DNA of 64,000 bases, from positions 558,001 through 622,000 of the forward strand of contig CBDEUJ010000005.1 of assembly GCA_965243215.1 (NCBI GenBank), given 5' to 3'. Positions 51,525-60,989 of this stretch are shown in pieces (within the stretch, counting starts at the first letter, position 1; every line of letters starts with the position of its first letter). Origin of the DNA: JAJEFO01 sp009843725. GTDB taxonomy: Bacteria; Pseudomonadota; Alphaproteobacteria; Rhodobacterales; Rhodobacteraceae. Under the pieces are notes generated by a model, which saw nothing but the letters and a program-made list of their open reading frames with translations, had not been told where the DNA came from and searched no databases. The position numbers and the translations under genes were made by a program.

Positions 51525-52463
51525 TCAGTATCCCAGGCGCCGGTCGACGAGATGCAGCAGCGGCTCTCCGGCCTCGCCACGGCGAATGTTCTCGACAATG
51601 ACTCCGACAGCTGTGTCCGGCCGCGTGGCGGACGCGATATGCGGCGTCACGGTGATGCCCGGATGAGCCCAGAAGGGATGGTCGCCCGGCAAGGGTTCTT
51701 CGCGAAAGACGTCAAGCGTCGCATGCGCAATGTGGCCGCTGTCAAGCGCGGCGAGCAGCGCATCATCGTCGATCAGCGGACCACGTCCCGGGTTGATCAG
51801 GACGGCACCCTTTGGCAGGAGAGCAAGCCGCTCCGCGTTCATGATCTCCTCTGTCGCGGGCGTGAGCGGCAGGAGGAGCAAAAGCAGTTCGGCCCTGCCA
51901 AGCGCCTCGACGAGCCCGCCTTCTCCCGAATGGCACGTCATGCCCGACACGTCTTTCACGCTCCGGCTCCAGCCCGTTACGGGAAAGCCCAAACCCGAAA
52001 GCGCCTCTCCCACGGCGCGGCCAAGCACGCCGAGGCCCAGGATCGTCAATGGTCGATCACGGGCAAGCGGAGGCACGTAAGGGTCCCAGACCGCATCGCG
52101 GCGGCAGACGTCCCTGTCGATGCCGAGATGATGCCGCATTGCGTGGGCAACACACCATTCGACCATGCCGTCTGTCAGCCCCGGGTCCACCATGCGTGCG
52201 AGCGGCGCCGTCAAGGTCTCGTTGCCGATCACGCTTTCCACGCCCGCCCAGAGATTCAAGACCGCCTTGGCACCCGTGAATGGCGAAAAGTCCTTCATGT
52301 CGCTCCACGGCGCATAGACGATGTAGTCAACGGTCTCCGGCGATCGAGGCATTCTCTCGTGAATGACCTCGGCCTCGATTCCGGAATCGGTCAGTGCGGC
52401 CTGCAAGAGCCCGCCATATTCATCCCAGTCCACGCGCTGTCCGGAAATCAGGACCCTTATCAA
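51525..52463 (-). CDS. Glyoxylate/hydroxypyruvate reductase A-like D-2-hydroxyacid dehydrogenase
   Basis: 312 residues, GhrA-like. MIRVLISGQRVDWDEYGGLL resembles the GhrA start; the Rossmann motif is LTILGLGVLGRAVGEALSGLG; R is in LINPGRGPLIDD, E in LDVFREEPLPGDHPFW, and H in VTPHIASATRP. It reduces glyoxylate or hydroxypyruvate with NAD(P)H if true to family. The TTG at 52463 is preferred for alignment and overlaps the rodA stop by four bases (TTGA); a GTG at 52472 is possible. It is the last gene of the mre/mrd run, probably by read-through. Confidence 0.88.
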   Translation of the reverse strand: MIRVLISGQRVDWDEYGGLLQAALTDSGIEAEVIHERMPRSPETVDYIVYAPWSDMKDFSPFTGAKAVLNLWAGVESVIGNETLTAPLARMVDPGLTDGMVEWCVAHAMRHHLGIDRDVCRRDAVWDPYVPPLARDRPLTILGLGVLGRAVGEALSGLGFPVTGWSRSVKDVSGMTCHSGEGGLVEALGRAELLLLLLPLTPATEEIMNAERLALLPKGAVLINPGRGPLIDDDALLAALDSGHIAHATLDVFREEPLPGDHPFWAHPGITVTPHIASATRPDTAVGVIVENIRRGEAGEPLLHLVDRRLGY

Positions 52464-53602
52464 TTTCGCCACCTGTAGACATGCGCAGACTGCACCAGGC
52501 CGAAGGCCACCATCAGGACCAGCAGAGCCGATCCGCCATAGGAGACAAGCGGAAGGGGAACTCCCACCACCGGGGCAAGCCCCACGACCATCGAGATGTT
52601 CACCAGAACATGAAGGAACAGTGCCGCCGACACGCCCAGCGTAAGAAGCGCACCAAAGCGATTCTTGTTCCCGAGCGCCGACAGGACGCACACGAAAATG
52701 ATCAGGCCGTACAGCGAAAGGAGGGAAAAACCTCCGACAAATCCGAACTCTTCGGCAAGCGTCGTGAATATGAAGTCCGTGTGTTTCTCTGGCAGGAAGT
52801 TCAGGCGTGACTGAGTGCCTTGCATGAAGCCCTTTCCGGCCCACCCACCGGATCCCAGCGCAATCTTGGACTGCGTGATGTGATAGCCTGCCCCAAGGGG
52901 ATCGATCGAGGGGTCAAGGAATATGTTGATCCGGCGATACTGGTAGTCTTGCAGGATTTGCCAATCCGTGCCGCGCGAAAGAAAGACCGTGAACACCATG
53001 CCTGCCACCGCGCCCACCACGCCCAGGAAGTACCACCAGCTCACCCCTGCGCAGAACATCACGATGCCGCTGCCCACCACCAGGAGCACCATCGTGCCCA
53101 GATCCGGTTGCCTGAAGATGATCGCTGCCGGGGTGAGAATCAGGATCAGTGGCACGAGAACCCATTGTGGCCGCGACACGCTCGAAAGCGGCAACCAGTC
53201 GTAATAGGCCGCGAGACACATCACGAGCGCGATCTTCATCATTTCCGAAGGCTGAAACTGGATGAAGCCGAGATCGATCCAGCGCTGCGCACCCATGCCA
53301 ACGGTTCCGAAGAACTCCACCATGACCAGGAGAACGAGAGCGCAGGCATATGCCAGCCCGGAAACCGAGCGCCAGAACCAGATCGGCACAAGGCCGATCA
53401 ACAGCATCAGGACGAGACCCGCCGCGAACCGCACCATATGCGGTTCCGCCCAGCGGGACACGTCCCCGCCCGCCGCCGAAGTCAGCATCAGGAATCCCAC
53501 CGAGGCAACCGTAGTCAGCAGGACCACAAGCGCCCAGTTGACATGGAGAATCTTGCGCGCGCCTCTCGGAATGAACCGTACCCTGTACTCGAGGAAGCTC
53601 AT
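52460..53602 (-). CDS. rodA: Rod-shape peptidoglycan glycosyltransferase RodA
   Basis: 380-residue SEDS-family polytopic membrane protein that polymerises lateral-wall peptidoglycan with PBP2. Ten membrane segments. Family marks: GAQRWIDLGFIQFQPSEMMK, FRQPDLGTMVLL, the catalytic-loop region with GGWAGKGFMQGTQSRLNFLP and EKHTDFIFTTLAEEFGFVGG, and the late GVPLPLVSYGGSAL. Starts four bases inside the mrdA end (ATGA overlap), so translation is coupled to PBP2, its working partner. Confidence 0.97.
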   Translation of the reverse strand: MSFLEYRVRFIPRGARKILHVNWALVVLLTTVASVGFLMLTSAAGGDVSRWAEPHMVRFAAGLVLMLLIGLVPIWFWRSVSGLAYACALVLLVMVEFFGTVGMGAQRWIDLGFIQFQPSEMMKIALVMCLAAYYDWLPLSSVSRPQWVLVPLILILTPAAIIFRQPDLGTMVLLVVGSGIVMFCAGVSWWYFLGVVGAVAGMVFTVFLSRGTDWQILQDYQYRRINIFLDPSIDPLGAGYHITQSKIALGSGGWAGKGFMQGTQSRLNFLPEKHTDFIFTTLAEEFGFVGGFSLLSLYGLIIFVCVLSALGNKNRFGALLTLGVSAALFLHVLVNISMVVGLAPVVGVPLPLVSYGGSALLVLMVAFGLVQSAHVYRWRN

Positions 53603-55539
53603 GCCCTGCTCGCCTCCCGGACCGGTTTCTGGGGCGGGCGCAACTCCATCTCCCGATGCTGCTGCTGAATCGCTTCCCGCTGGTCTGACGGATAGGCTGC
53701 CAAGGGCGGAATGCCCCCGGAAAGCGCGTAGAGCAGGATGTCTCGTGCCGGCAGAGCCACGAGCGCGCCGCTGCTGCCATGCTCGATAACCACGGCAATG
53801 GCGTATTTCGGCTTGTCGTAGGGCGCGAATGCAACAAAAAGGCCGTGATCCCGGAGACGCCGGGGGAGCTCTTCGTTCTTCGTGACTCCCTGATCACGCT
53901 CGGTTTCCGAGATGCTGCGCACCTGGCTGGTTCCTGTCTTGCCAGCCATCAGGAATTCTTCGGCAACGATCCGCGCATTCCGCGCCGTGCCCCTCGGGCC
54001 ATTGACCACGTTGAACATGGCCCGCTGGACCAACTGCATCAAGCCATCGGGCAAATCGATCTCTGCGGCCGGCTCGACCGGTGTCTCGACGCCATCGATC
54101 GACTTGATCAAACGTGGCTTGACGGCCCGCATGCTCGCAATGCGCGCGGTCATGACCGCGAGCTGCAACGGCGAAGCCAGAACGTCGCCTTGCCCGATGC
54201 CGGCATTCAATGTCTCGCCCTGAAGCCAGCTCTCGCCACGAACACGCGCCTTCCACTTGATCGACGGCACGAGTCCGGACCTTACGGCCGACACGGGAAT
54301 GTCAGGGCGCTGCCCCAGCCCGAATTCCGCGCACAACTCCGCGATGCGATCGATTCCGAGCCGGCGGGCAGCCTCGTAGAAATAGACGTCGCAGGATTGT
54401 GCGAGTGCCGTGTCAAGATCCATCCGGCCGTGGCCGCCGGACCTCCAGCAATGGAACTTGCGCCCCCCGAACTCCAGGTGTCCAGGACAATGTATGGTGT
54501 CGCGCGGGCCCAGCACTCCAGCCCGCAGGGCCGCCAGCGCGGTCATCATCTTGAATGTGGATCCCGGCGGATACTGCCCCTGGACGGATCTGTTGAACAG
54601 GGGCACGTAGGCGTGATCTCGGAGCGCGCCATATTCCTTCACCGAAATCCCGCGCACGAACAGGTTCGGATCAAAGGACGGTGACGAGACCATGGCCCGA
54701 ATGCCGCCGGTCTCGACGTCAATGACGACCGCGCTGCCGCTTTCGCCCGCGAGCCGCGCCAGCGCATAGTTCTGAAGCGCATGATCGACGGTCAGCTGCA
54801 GGTCGCTGCCCGGAACGGATTCATCGCGACCAAGCTCCCGCATGACGCGGCCTGCCGCGCTGACCTCGATCCGGCGGAGGCCGGCACGCCCACGGAGATC
54901 GGTCTCGCGCTTCGCCTCGATTCCGATCTTGCCGAACTGATATCCCGGAATCTGCAGGACGGGGTCCGGCGGTTCCGCCCGCGACAGGTCGCTTTCGCTG
55001 ACCGGCCCGACATAGCCGACCACATGCGCGAAATCCGACCCCAACGGATACACGCGCGACAGGCCGACTTCAGGCGTGATGCCGGGCAAGGCCGGCGCAT
55101 TGACCGCGATTTCCGCGACATCTTCCCAGGCCAGTTGGTCCGCAAGCGTGACCGGCACGAACGGACTCCGGCGATACATCTCCTTCAATGCACGCTCGAG
55201 CCTGCTCTCATCAAGCTCTACGAGCCGCCGGACCTTGGCAATTGTCTCTTCCACGTCACCGGCATCCTCTCGCACGATGACAATCCGGTAGTTTTGACCG
55301 TTTTGCGCGACCGGGATTCCGTGCCGGTCGAAAATCTTGCCCCGGCGCGGAGAGATGAGGCGAACGTTGACGCGGTTGTCCTCGGCCAGAAGCTGGTAGT
55401 TTGCCGCCTCGTGCACCTGCAGCTGACGCATCCTCAGCACCAGGGTTCCCAGGAGGGCAAGCTGGCCACCGCCCAGCACGAGCGCGCGCCGCGAGATTAT
55501 TCCGGCACTCTCGTCGGATTCTGCCCACGAGCGATTCAT
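53599..55539 (-). CDS. mrdA: Penicillin-binding protein 2 (MrdA)
   Basis: 646-residue monofunctional transpeptidase of the elongasome. One membrane anchor near residues 17-36, the pedestal domain (VNVRLISPRRGKIFDRHGIP), then the transpeptidase with active S327 in GSTFK, the SxD motif in AQSCDVYFYE and KTGTS near 550. It crosslinks new lateral-wall peptidoglycan. It follows mreD by 12 bases and overlaps rodA, giving the order mreB-mreC-mreD-mrdA-rodA typical of rod-shaped alphaproteobacteria. Confidence 0.97.
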   Translation of the reverse strand: MNRSWAESDESAGIISRRALVLGGGQLALLGTLVLRMRQLQVHEAANYQLLAEDNRVNVRLISPRRGKIFDRHGIPVAQNGQNYRIVIVREDAGDVEETIAKVRRLVELDESRLERALKEMYRRSPFVPVTLADQLAWEDVAEIAVNAPALPGITPEVGLSRVYPLGSDFAHVVGYVGPVSESDLSRAEPPDPVLQIPGYQFGKIGIEAKRETDLRGRAGLRRIEVSAAGRVMRELGRDESVPGSDLQLTVDHALQNYALARLAGESGSAVVIDVETGGIRAMVSSPSFDPNLFVRGISVKEYGALRDHAYVPLFNRSVQGQYPPGSTFKMMTALAALRAGVLGPRDTIHCPGHLEFGGRKFHCWRSGGHGRMDLDTALAQSCDVYFYEAARRLGIDRIAELCAEFGLGQRPDIPVSAVRSGLVPSIKWKARVRGESWLQGETLNAGIGQGDVLASPLQLAVMTARIASMRAVKPRLIKSIDGVETPVEPAAEIDLPDGLMQLVQRAMFNVVNGPRGTARNARIVAEEFLMAGKTGTSQVRSISETERDQGVTKNEELPRRLRDHGLFVAFAPYDKPKYAIAVVIEHGSSGALVALPARDILLYALSGGIPPLAAYPSDQREAIQQQHREMELRPPQKPVREASRA

Positions 55540-55551
55540 TTCGCCTCTCTC

Positions 55552-56079
55552 TCAGGACCGCTCCCTGTCCCCAGGATGCAGCTTTCTGATGCCGAGAACG
55601 CGCTCGGACAGAAGAACGACAACCGGATAGAACAGGATGGCAAGCCCCAAGTGCATGATCGTCACGTCCATGCCGGCATGACCGGCACCGGACAGCAACA
55701 GCATCATGGTCTCCACGGCTTTCATCACCAGGAGCACGATCGCAATCAGCAGCCATTCCGCGAACAACGTCGCCGCAAACGCTCGTGCGCGTCGTCCGCG
55801 AAGGAACTCGCCGGCAAGAACCACCAGGGCCGCCCAAAGCCCGGGGGGGCGCATGAACAGTATGTCGGCAACCAGGAAGACCGCTGCCAGAAGAAGCGCA
55901 GGCACGTATTCGGGGCGCCTGACGACCCAGGCAAAGGCCATGACCAGAACGAGTTCCTGACCGGGCACCCAGTCGTCAGGACCAATGTCCAAGGGCAGAA
56001 GCTGGACGAACCCCGCGGCGCCCGCAAGCAGGAAGAAACCCGCCCGAAACAGCCAGACACGGCTCACGAAGTCAGCCAT
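55552..56079 (-). CDS. mreD: Rod-shape-determining protein MreD
   Basis: 175-residue membrane protein, five to six hydrophobic segments, hydrophobicity pattern and length as in MreD. Sequence similarity within the family is low, so position between mreC and mrdA is the main support. The ATG at 56079 overlaps the mreC stop by eight bases and starts MADFVSRVWLFRAGFFLLAG. It links the cytoskeletal and synthetic parts of the elongasome. Confidence 0.9.
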   Translation of the reverse strand: MADFVSRVWLFRAGFFLLAGAAGFVQLLPLDIGPDDWVPGQELVLVMAFAWVVRRPEYVPALLLAAVFLVADILFMRPPGLWAALVVLAGEFLRGRRARAFAATLFAEWLLIAIVLLVMKAVETMMLLLSGAGHAGMDVTIMHLGLAILFYPVVVLLSERVLGIRKLHPGDRERS

Positions 56080-56983
56080 CGGCATTCTCCCCCGCCGCCT
56101 GCACGGCCTCGACCGGCGGCAGCAGCGGGCCAACCAGCACCGCCGGAGCATCCAGTTTCTCAACCGGCGGGCTGCGAAGCACACGCAGGAATTCCATCCG
56201 GTCGTAGTCGGCCGCAAGCCGCAGCCTCAGGCGACCGTTGCGGTCCAGCACGACATTTCCGACCAGCAGTCCCGCCGGCAGCACGCGACCGGCACCGGAT
56301 GAGATGACACGATCGCCCGGCCGCACGTCATCCGGGGCGTCAATGAGTTCAAGGACCGGCAACCGCGAATTGTCGCCCGAAAGAAGCGCGTTTTGACCCG
56401 ATGGCTGAATCGTGACAGGGACGCGACTTGTACTGTCCGTCAAGAGCAGCACCCGGCTTGAACGCTGCCCGACTCCGAGGATCCGGCCGACAAGTCCGAG
56501 CCCGTCCGTGACGGCCCATCCATCCGCTATTCCGTCGCGTACACGCCCGACATTCAGCAGCACGGAATGACGGTAGGGTGAGCCGCTGTCGGCAATGACC
56601 TTGCCCGTGACCACGGTCAGCGCCGGATCCAGCCGGGCCCTGTTCAAGTTCAGCAGCCTGGCGTTCTCCTGCTCCAGTTGCAGCGCCGTCTCTCTCCAGG
56701 CCTTCAGCCGGCGAAGTTCGTCGCGCAATTCGCGGTTCTGACGCTGAAGAACGGCATACGACTGAATCTGCGTTGCCAGCTTGACCGTCTCCGTGACCGG
56801 CACCAGGGCCCATTCCAGATTCGTCACGACAAAATCGACCGCAGCAATCCGCATGCGCTCGGCCCGTGACGTGTCGCTTCGCCAAAGAACGAAGGTGGCA
56901 AGAAGGACAAGCACCAGGCAGCCGACGGCCAAGTGCCTGATCGGACGAAAGTAGTCGACTTTCTTGTCGTTTCGCCGTGCCAC
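56072..56983 (-). CDS. mreC: Rod-shape-determining protein MreC
   Basis: 303-residue bitopic protein. A cytoplasmic tail (ARRNDKKVDYFRPIRHL) is followed by one membrane segment (VGCLVLVLLATFVL), a coiled coil (about 75-125: NRELRDELRRLKAWRETAL, LEQENARLLNLNRA) and the beta-barrel periplasmic domain (GKVIADSGSPYRHSVLLNVG; GLVGRILGVGQRSSRVLLLT). It activates PBP2-RodA. The GTG at 56983 fits other alphaproteobacterial MreC starts; a GTG at 57013 is also in frame. It ends in a Glu/Ala/Pro-rich tail overlapping mreD. Confidence 0.95.
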   Translation of the reverse strand: MARRNDKKVDYFRPIRHLAVGCLVLVLLATFVLWRSDTSRAERMRIAAVDFVVTNLEWALVPVTETVKLATQIQSYAVLQRQNRELRDELRRLKAWRETALQLEQENARLLNLNRARLDPALTVVTGKVIADSGSPYRHSVLLNVGRVRDGIADGWAVTDGLGLVGRILGVGQRSSRVLLLTDSTSRVPVTIQPSGQNALLSGDNSRLPVLELIDAPDDVRPGDRVISSGAGRVLPAGLLVGNVVLDRNGRLRLRLAADYDRMEFLRVLRSPPVEKLDAPAVLVGPLLPPVEAVQAAGENADG

Positions 56984-57103
56984 GATCCTACTTTGGCAAC
57001 ATCCCTGTTCCACGCCTATGGCAATTGATCATGCCATCCGATCCGGGAGGAATCGACACCGCGACATCCACAATGCGGGAATACAGAAAGATGTGCCTCC
57101 CCT

Positions 57104-58138
57104 TCAACTTTCGTAGTCGATCACATGGCGCAACTGCTTTTCGTATTCGAGCGCCGTTCCCGTCCCGATGGCGACGCAGTGGAGTGCGTTGTCGGCAACG
57201 CTCACCGCAAGCCCCGTCTGTTCACGGATCGCCAGGTCAAGCCCGCCCAGGAGCGCCCCGCCCCCGGTCAGCATGACTCCCCTATCCACTATGTCCCCAG
57301 CCAGGTCGGGGGGTGTCACTTCAAGCGTGGACATGACTGCATCGACTATCTGCTGCACGGGTTCAAGCACTGCCTCGGCCACCTGCCCCTGATTGATCTC
57401 GAATTGCGTTGGCACGCCGTTCAGCATGTCAATGCCGCGGACTTCCATTGACTGGCCACGTCCGTTTTCCGGCATGCGTGCGCATCCGATCGTGGTCTTG
57501 ATTCTTTCTGCGGTGGCCTCGCCGATCTGGACATTGTGCTTGCGCCGAATGTAGCTCACGATGCTCTCGTCCATGCGGTCGCCACCAACCCTGACCGACA
57601 TGGCATAGACTATGTCGCTCAGAGACAGCACTGCCACCTCGGTCGTCCCGCCGCCGATGTCGACGACCATGTTGCCTGTCGGATCCGTTATCGGAAGGCC
57701 GGCCCCCATTGCAGCCGCGATGGGCTCAGCGATCAGTCCGGCCTTTCTGGCGCCAGCCGCCTCCACGGACTGCCGGATCGCGCGCTTTTCGACCGGCGTC
57801 GCCCCGTGCGGCACGCAGACGATCACGCGCGGCTTTGGAAAGAAGCCGCGCTTGTGCACCTTCTTGATGAGTTCCTTGATCATCGATTCCGCAACATCGA
57901 AATCGGCAATGACGCCATCCCGCAGCGGCCTGATCGCCTGAATGCTGCCCGGCGTGCGGCCCAGCATCATCCGGGCGTCCTCACCGACAGCCAGTATCTT
58001 CTTCTGCCCGTCCTTGAGGTAGTAGGCCACCACCGACGGCTCGTTAAGGATGACGCCCTTGCCCTTGACATACACCAGCGTATTCGCCGTGCCGAGGTCA
58101 ATTGCCATGTCCGAAGAAAACATTCCGCCGATCGCCAT
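57104..58138 (-). CDS. mreB: Rod-shape actin homologue MreB
   Basis: 344-residue actin-fold ATPase that forms membrane-bound filaments guiding wall synthesis. Phosphate 1 loop MAIDLGTANTLVYVKGKGV, phosphate 2 MVVDIGGGTTEVAVLSL, adenosine motif VMLTGGGALLGGLD. Length equals the family norm. It leads the mre operon, with a 120-base gap before mreC. The preceding 330 bases without a gene should hold the promoter. Confidence 0.98.
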   Translation of the reverse strand: MAIGGMFSSDMAIDLGTANTLVYVKGKGVILNEPSVVAYYLKDGQKKILAVGEDARMMLGRTPGSIQAIRPLRDGVIADFDVAESMIKELIKKVHKRGFFPKPRVIVCVPHGATPVEKRAIRQSVEAAGARKAGLIAEPIAAAMGAGLPITDPTGNMVVDIGGGTTEVAVLSLSDIVYAMSVRVGGDRMDESIVSYIRRKHNVQIGEATAERIKTTIGCARMPENGRGQSMEVRGIDMLNGVPTQFEINQGQVAEAVLEPVQQIVDAVMSTLEVTPPDLAGDIVDRGVMLTGGGALLGGLDLAIREQTGLAVSVADNALHCVAIGTGTALEYEKQLRHVIDYES

Positions 58139-58469
58139 GCGTTCTGCCCCAATCTCCTTGAGCCGGAATTCTCCCGGCCACCTCGCAATTCTGACTTCCC
58201 TGCGCGCCGGAAAGTGCCCTAGCTGAGGCGGCGGAAGTTTACTGCGATTTCCTGAACGGGTTCAACTGCTCCCGCCCGCAACACGCCAAATTGTGGTGCC
58301 TGGACCAATGGGGGTCGCAACACCAGATCGAGCGGATGGAGCGGCAGGTGCGCTGCGGGCGACAGGCCGCCGGTTCCGCATCGACTCCCGGATGTCCGCC
58401 TCAACCTGGAACTTCGCTGCCCGACGTGGCGCGGTGTCGGTTGCCGGTCCGACGCCTGAAGTTCAGGCA
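58139..58469. other. Upstream region of mreB
   Basis: No gene. It lies between the end of the csaA-like gene and mreB on the same strand and probably contains the mre promoter; I could not single out a convincing -35/-10 pair. Confidence 0.5.
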
Positions 58470-58805
58470 TCAAAACATGCGACCGCCAATCGGGACATCC
58501 TTGTCCGGCTTCAGCAGCACGACCTCCCCGTCCTCGTCCGGCACTCCCAGCACGAGTATCTCCGACATGACCGGCCCGATTTGACGCGGCGGGAAGTTCA
58601 CGACGGCGAGCACCTTGCGTCCCCGAAGCGTCTCGACATCGTAGTGTCGCGTGATCTGTGCGGAACTCTTCCTGACACCGAGATCCGGCCCGAAGTCGAC
58701 CCAGAGCTTGAACGCGGGCTTTCGCGCCTCAGGGAAAGGTTCCGCGCGCGTGATTTCGCCGACGCGAATGTCGACCTTCATGAACTCCGCGAAGCTGATC
58801 GTCAT
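58470..58805 (-). CDS. tRNA-binding protein, CsaA/Trbp111-like
   Basis: 111-residue OB-fold protein. FMKVDIRVGEITRAEPFPEA then RKPAFKLWVDFGPDLGVRKS and VVNFPPRQIGPVMSEILVLG are characteristic of the EMAP II-like tRNA-binding domain as found in CsaA and at the end of methionyl-tRNA synthetase. It binds tRNA structure and may act as a chaperone in secretion. Its ATG overlaps the proC stop by four bases. Confidence 0.93.
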   Translation of the reverse strand: MTISFAEFMKVDIRVGEITRAEPFPEARKPAFKLWVDFGPDLGVRKSSAQITRHYDVETLRGRKVLAVVNFPPRQIGPVMSEILVLGVPDEDGEVVLLKPDKDVPIGGRMF

Positions 58806-59620
58806 TTTCCAAGCTCCCGGCTTCTGCTGGCGGCCGCGCTGACGGCCCGCAAGACAAGTGCGGGAAATCCCGTGGCATCGTCCATCAGGACGTTCAGCGC
58901 TGCCTCTGTCGTCCCACCCGGCGACGTGACGTTGACGCGAAGCTGCCCGGGGTCCTCCGGCGAAGCCTCGGCCAGCGCTCCCGCGCCGACCACGGTCGAA
59001 CGCGCGAGGGTAAGCGCCAGTTCCGGCGAAAGGCCCTCCGCCCGGCCGGCCGCCGCGAGCGCTTCGATGAGATGAAAGACATAGGCCGGCCCGGACCCGG
59101 ACACGGCCGTGACCGCGTCCATGTCCGCCTCCCGATCCAGGCGCACGGTCTGGCCAACGGCGGACAGGAGTTCCTCTCCCATGTCCATGCCAGCCTCGGA
59201 AACCCGACCGTTGCGAACGAGTGCCGTAATGCCCCGTCCGATTGCGGCAGGCGTGTTCGGCATCGCGCGAATGACCGGAGTCGATGATCCAAGCGCCGTT
59301 TCGAACGTTTCAAGTGTCGTCCCCGCCGCAACCGACAGGAACAGGGTGTCCTTGCGTCCCCCGAACCGCCGCACCGACTCCAGTGCCGCGTCCATCATCT
59401 GCGGCTTGACGGCGACCACAACGATCGCCGGCGAAGCAGGCAGGTCGGCATTCAGGTTCGCGCCGACAAGCGCGCTCAGTTCGCCGGAAGGCGCCGGATC
59501 AACAACCCAGACCGCGCTCTTGTCCATGCCTTGCCCGATCCACCCTTGAAGCAGCGCCCCGCCCATCTTGCCGCAGCCAAGGAGAACAAGGCCCCGGCGC
59601 GCGATATCTCCAAATTCCAT
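58802..59620 (-). CDS. proC: Pyrroline-5-carboxylate reductase ProC
   Basis: 272 residues. NAD(P)-binding LLGCGKMGGALLQGWIGQG at the N-terminus, VVAVKPQMMDAAL, the conserved VIRAMPNTPAAIGRGITAL, and the C-terminal substrate helix region AVSGSGPAYVFHLIEALAAA and NVTSPGGTTEAALNVL. It makes proline from pyrroline-5-carboxylate. Upstream of and coupled to the csaA-like gene. Confidence 0.96.
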   Translation of the reverse strand: MEFGDIARRGLVLLGCGKMGGALLQGWIGQGMDKSAVWVVDPAPSGELSALVGANLNADLPASPAIVVVAVKPQMMDAALESVRRFGGRKDTLFLSVAAGTTLETFETALGSSTPVIRAMPNTPAAIGRGITALVRNGRVSEAGMDMGEELLSAVGQTVRLDREADMDAVTAVSGSGPAYVFHLIEALAAAGRAEGLSPELALTLARSTVVGAGALAEASPEDPGQLRVNVTSPGGTTEAALNVLMDDATGFPALVLRAVSAAASRSRELGK

Positions 59621-59791
59621 GGCGAGCCTCCCTTTCCGGTTCGCCTCTTTCTATCCTGTTCCGGCACCGAGCGGACATCCGTTTTCACAGGGCCGGAATG
59701 GAGAGCCGGACCGCCGGTTCGGCGGCCCGGCTTCCCGTGCGTCCGCGATCAGCAAAGGAGGAGACAAAGGTGCGGACGCAGCAATCCCCGT

Positions 59792-60292
59792 TCAGGCGCG
59801 ACCATAGGCCTCTGTCATGGCGACATCCATTGCGCGCTCCGGCGATTCCTTGCCCCATGTGGCAAGCTGAAACGCCGGGTAGAACCGTTCGGCCGCCTGC
59901 ACGGCAGTCCGGATCATCTTGTCGACCTGCTCGGCGCTCGCGGACTGGTCCCCGGCCAGCACGAGGCCGTATCGCCACGCCATCAGCTTCTGGGACTGCC
60001 AGAACGCAAACGCTCCCGACCAGCACATGTCATTGGTTCGATTCAGCACCTCGTAGAGCGCGCCCATCCTGTCCGCTGGCGGATCGATTTCGAAGGTGCA
60101 GATCAATCGCAGGGTCTCGTCCTGCGGAGACCAGGCAAGGGTGATCGAATACGTCCGCCACTGCCCTTCGATCGCCATCGCGATCTGGTCTTCCGCAAAC
60201 CGGTCGAATTCCCATTCGTGACGTTCGGCCACGTGTTCGACAATGTCGATCGGGTGGAGGTCTTCAGTGATGTATTGCTCGGTCAGCGACAT
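59792..60292 (-). CDS. YbjN-domain protein
   Basis: 166 residues. EFDRFAEDQIAMAIEGQWRT and ITLAWSPQDETLRLICTFEI, then RMGALYEVLNRTNDMCWSGA show the YbjN fold, related to the type III secretion chaperone-like family. Function in cells is not settled; E. coli YbjN affects motility and stress. The ATG at 60292 (MSLTEQYITEDLHPID) is chosen over that at 60349. In Rhodobacteraceae it usually sits beside proC, as here. Confidence 0.88.
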   Translation of the reverse strand: MSLTEQYITEDLHPIDIVEHVAERHEWEFDRFAEDQIAMAIEGQWRTYSITLAWSPQDETLRLICTFEIDPPADRMGALYEVLNRTNDMCWSGAFAFWQSQKLMAWRYGLVLAGDQSASAEQVDKMIRTAVQAAERFYPAFQLATWGKESPERAMDVAMTEAYGRA

Positions 60293-60649
60293 GCGCTCTT
60301 GCCCCATCTTGCGTGCCTGACGGTTGATCCCACCATGGCTTGCCGTCAATTCAAGACTCGGTGGGCCCTGTCATCCACCTTGCGAGATATGGTGTTCCGA
60401 AAGCAAGGACCTGTAAAGCGAAATCTTGTCCGAATTCAAAATAAAGTGAGACGGCGGACGGTTTCGCCGTTGACGCCCCGTCCTCGCGTCGCATCCTGCT
60501 GAAGCGAAAGCGGAATTGCGGCAACGTCCAGCCGCCAGGCAAGGACGCGGGACGAAACCTTGACGCACGAGGTCGACCAAGCCGTTCGCGCGACGACCGG
60601 ATTCTGCGAACACAGCCCGCGCCGGCGAACCTGCCGCGGCGGTTCGAGG
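60293..60649. other. Intergenic region between UbiK-like and YbjN genes
   Basis: No supported gene; a minus-strand frame here is Arg-rich and without family resemblance. It presumably holds the promoter of the YbjN-proC-csaA run. Confidence 0.55.
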
Positions 60650-60904
60650 TCAGGACTTCTTTCGCTTGCGGGTCTCCAGCGCCTCGACCCGTGACCGGAG
60701 CGCCTCGTTCTCCGCGCGCGCCTTTTCCGCCATTGCCCGCACGGCGTCGAATTCCTCGCGGGTCACGAGATCTCGGCCCGCAAGCCAACGGTCGAGCATG
60801 CCCTTCATGACCGTCTCGAACTCGTCCCGGGCACCGCGAGCGACTCCCATGGAATTCATCATGAGCTGTGCGAGATCGTCCAATCTCGGGTTTCGGGTCT
60901 GCAT
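60650..60904 (-). CDS. UbiK/BMFP-family accessory factor
   Basis: 84 residues: an amphipathic N-terminal helix (NPRLDDLAQLMMNSMGVARG) and a C-terminal coiled coil (REEFDAVRAMAEKARAENEA and LRSRVEALETRKRKKS), the layout of UbiK (YqiC/BMFP), which assists ubiquinone biosynthesis and binds membranes. The ATG at 60904 starts MQTRNPRLDD as in relatives. It is divergent from lgt. Confidence 0.9.
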   Translation of the reverse strand: MQTRNPRLDDLAQLMMNSMGVARGARDEFETVMKGMLDRWLAGRDLVTREEFDAVRAMAEKARAENEALRSRVEALETRKRKKS

Positions 60905-60989
60905 GCCTGCACCTCGTCCAGCTTGAGCACGTTCCGGCATCTATAGGTTGCGAATGCGTGCTTCACAAGGTTGACGCAACCTCGCAGCA

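Noticed and set aside
54781..56307. 508-codon plus frame opposite mrdA/mreD
   Set aside because: Antisense shadow of the conserved elongasome genes.
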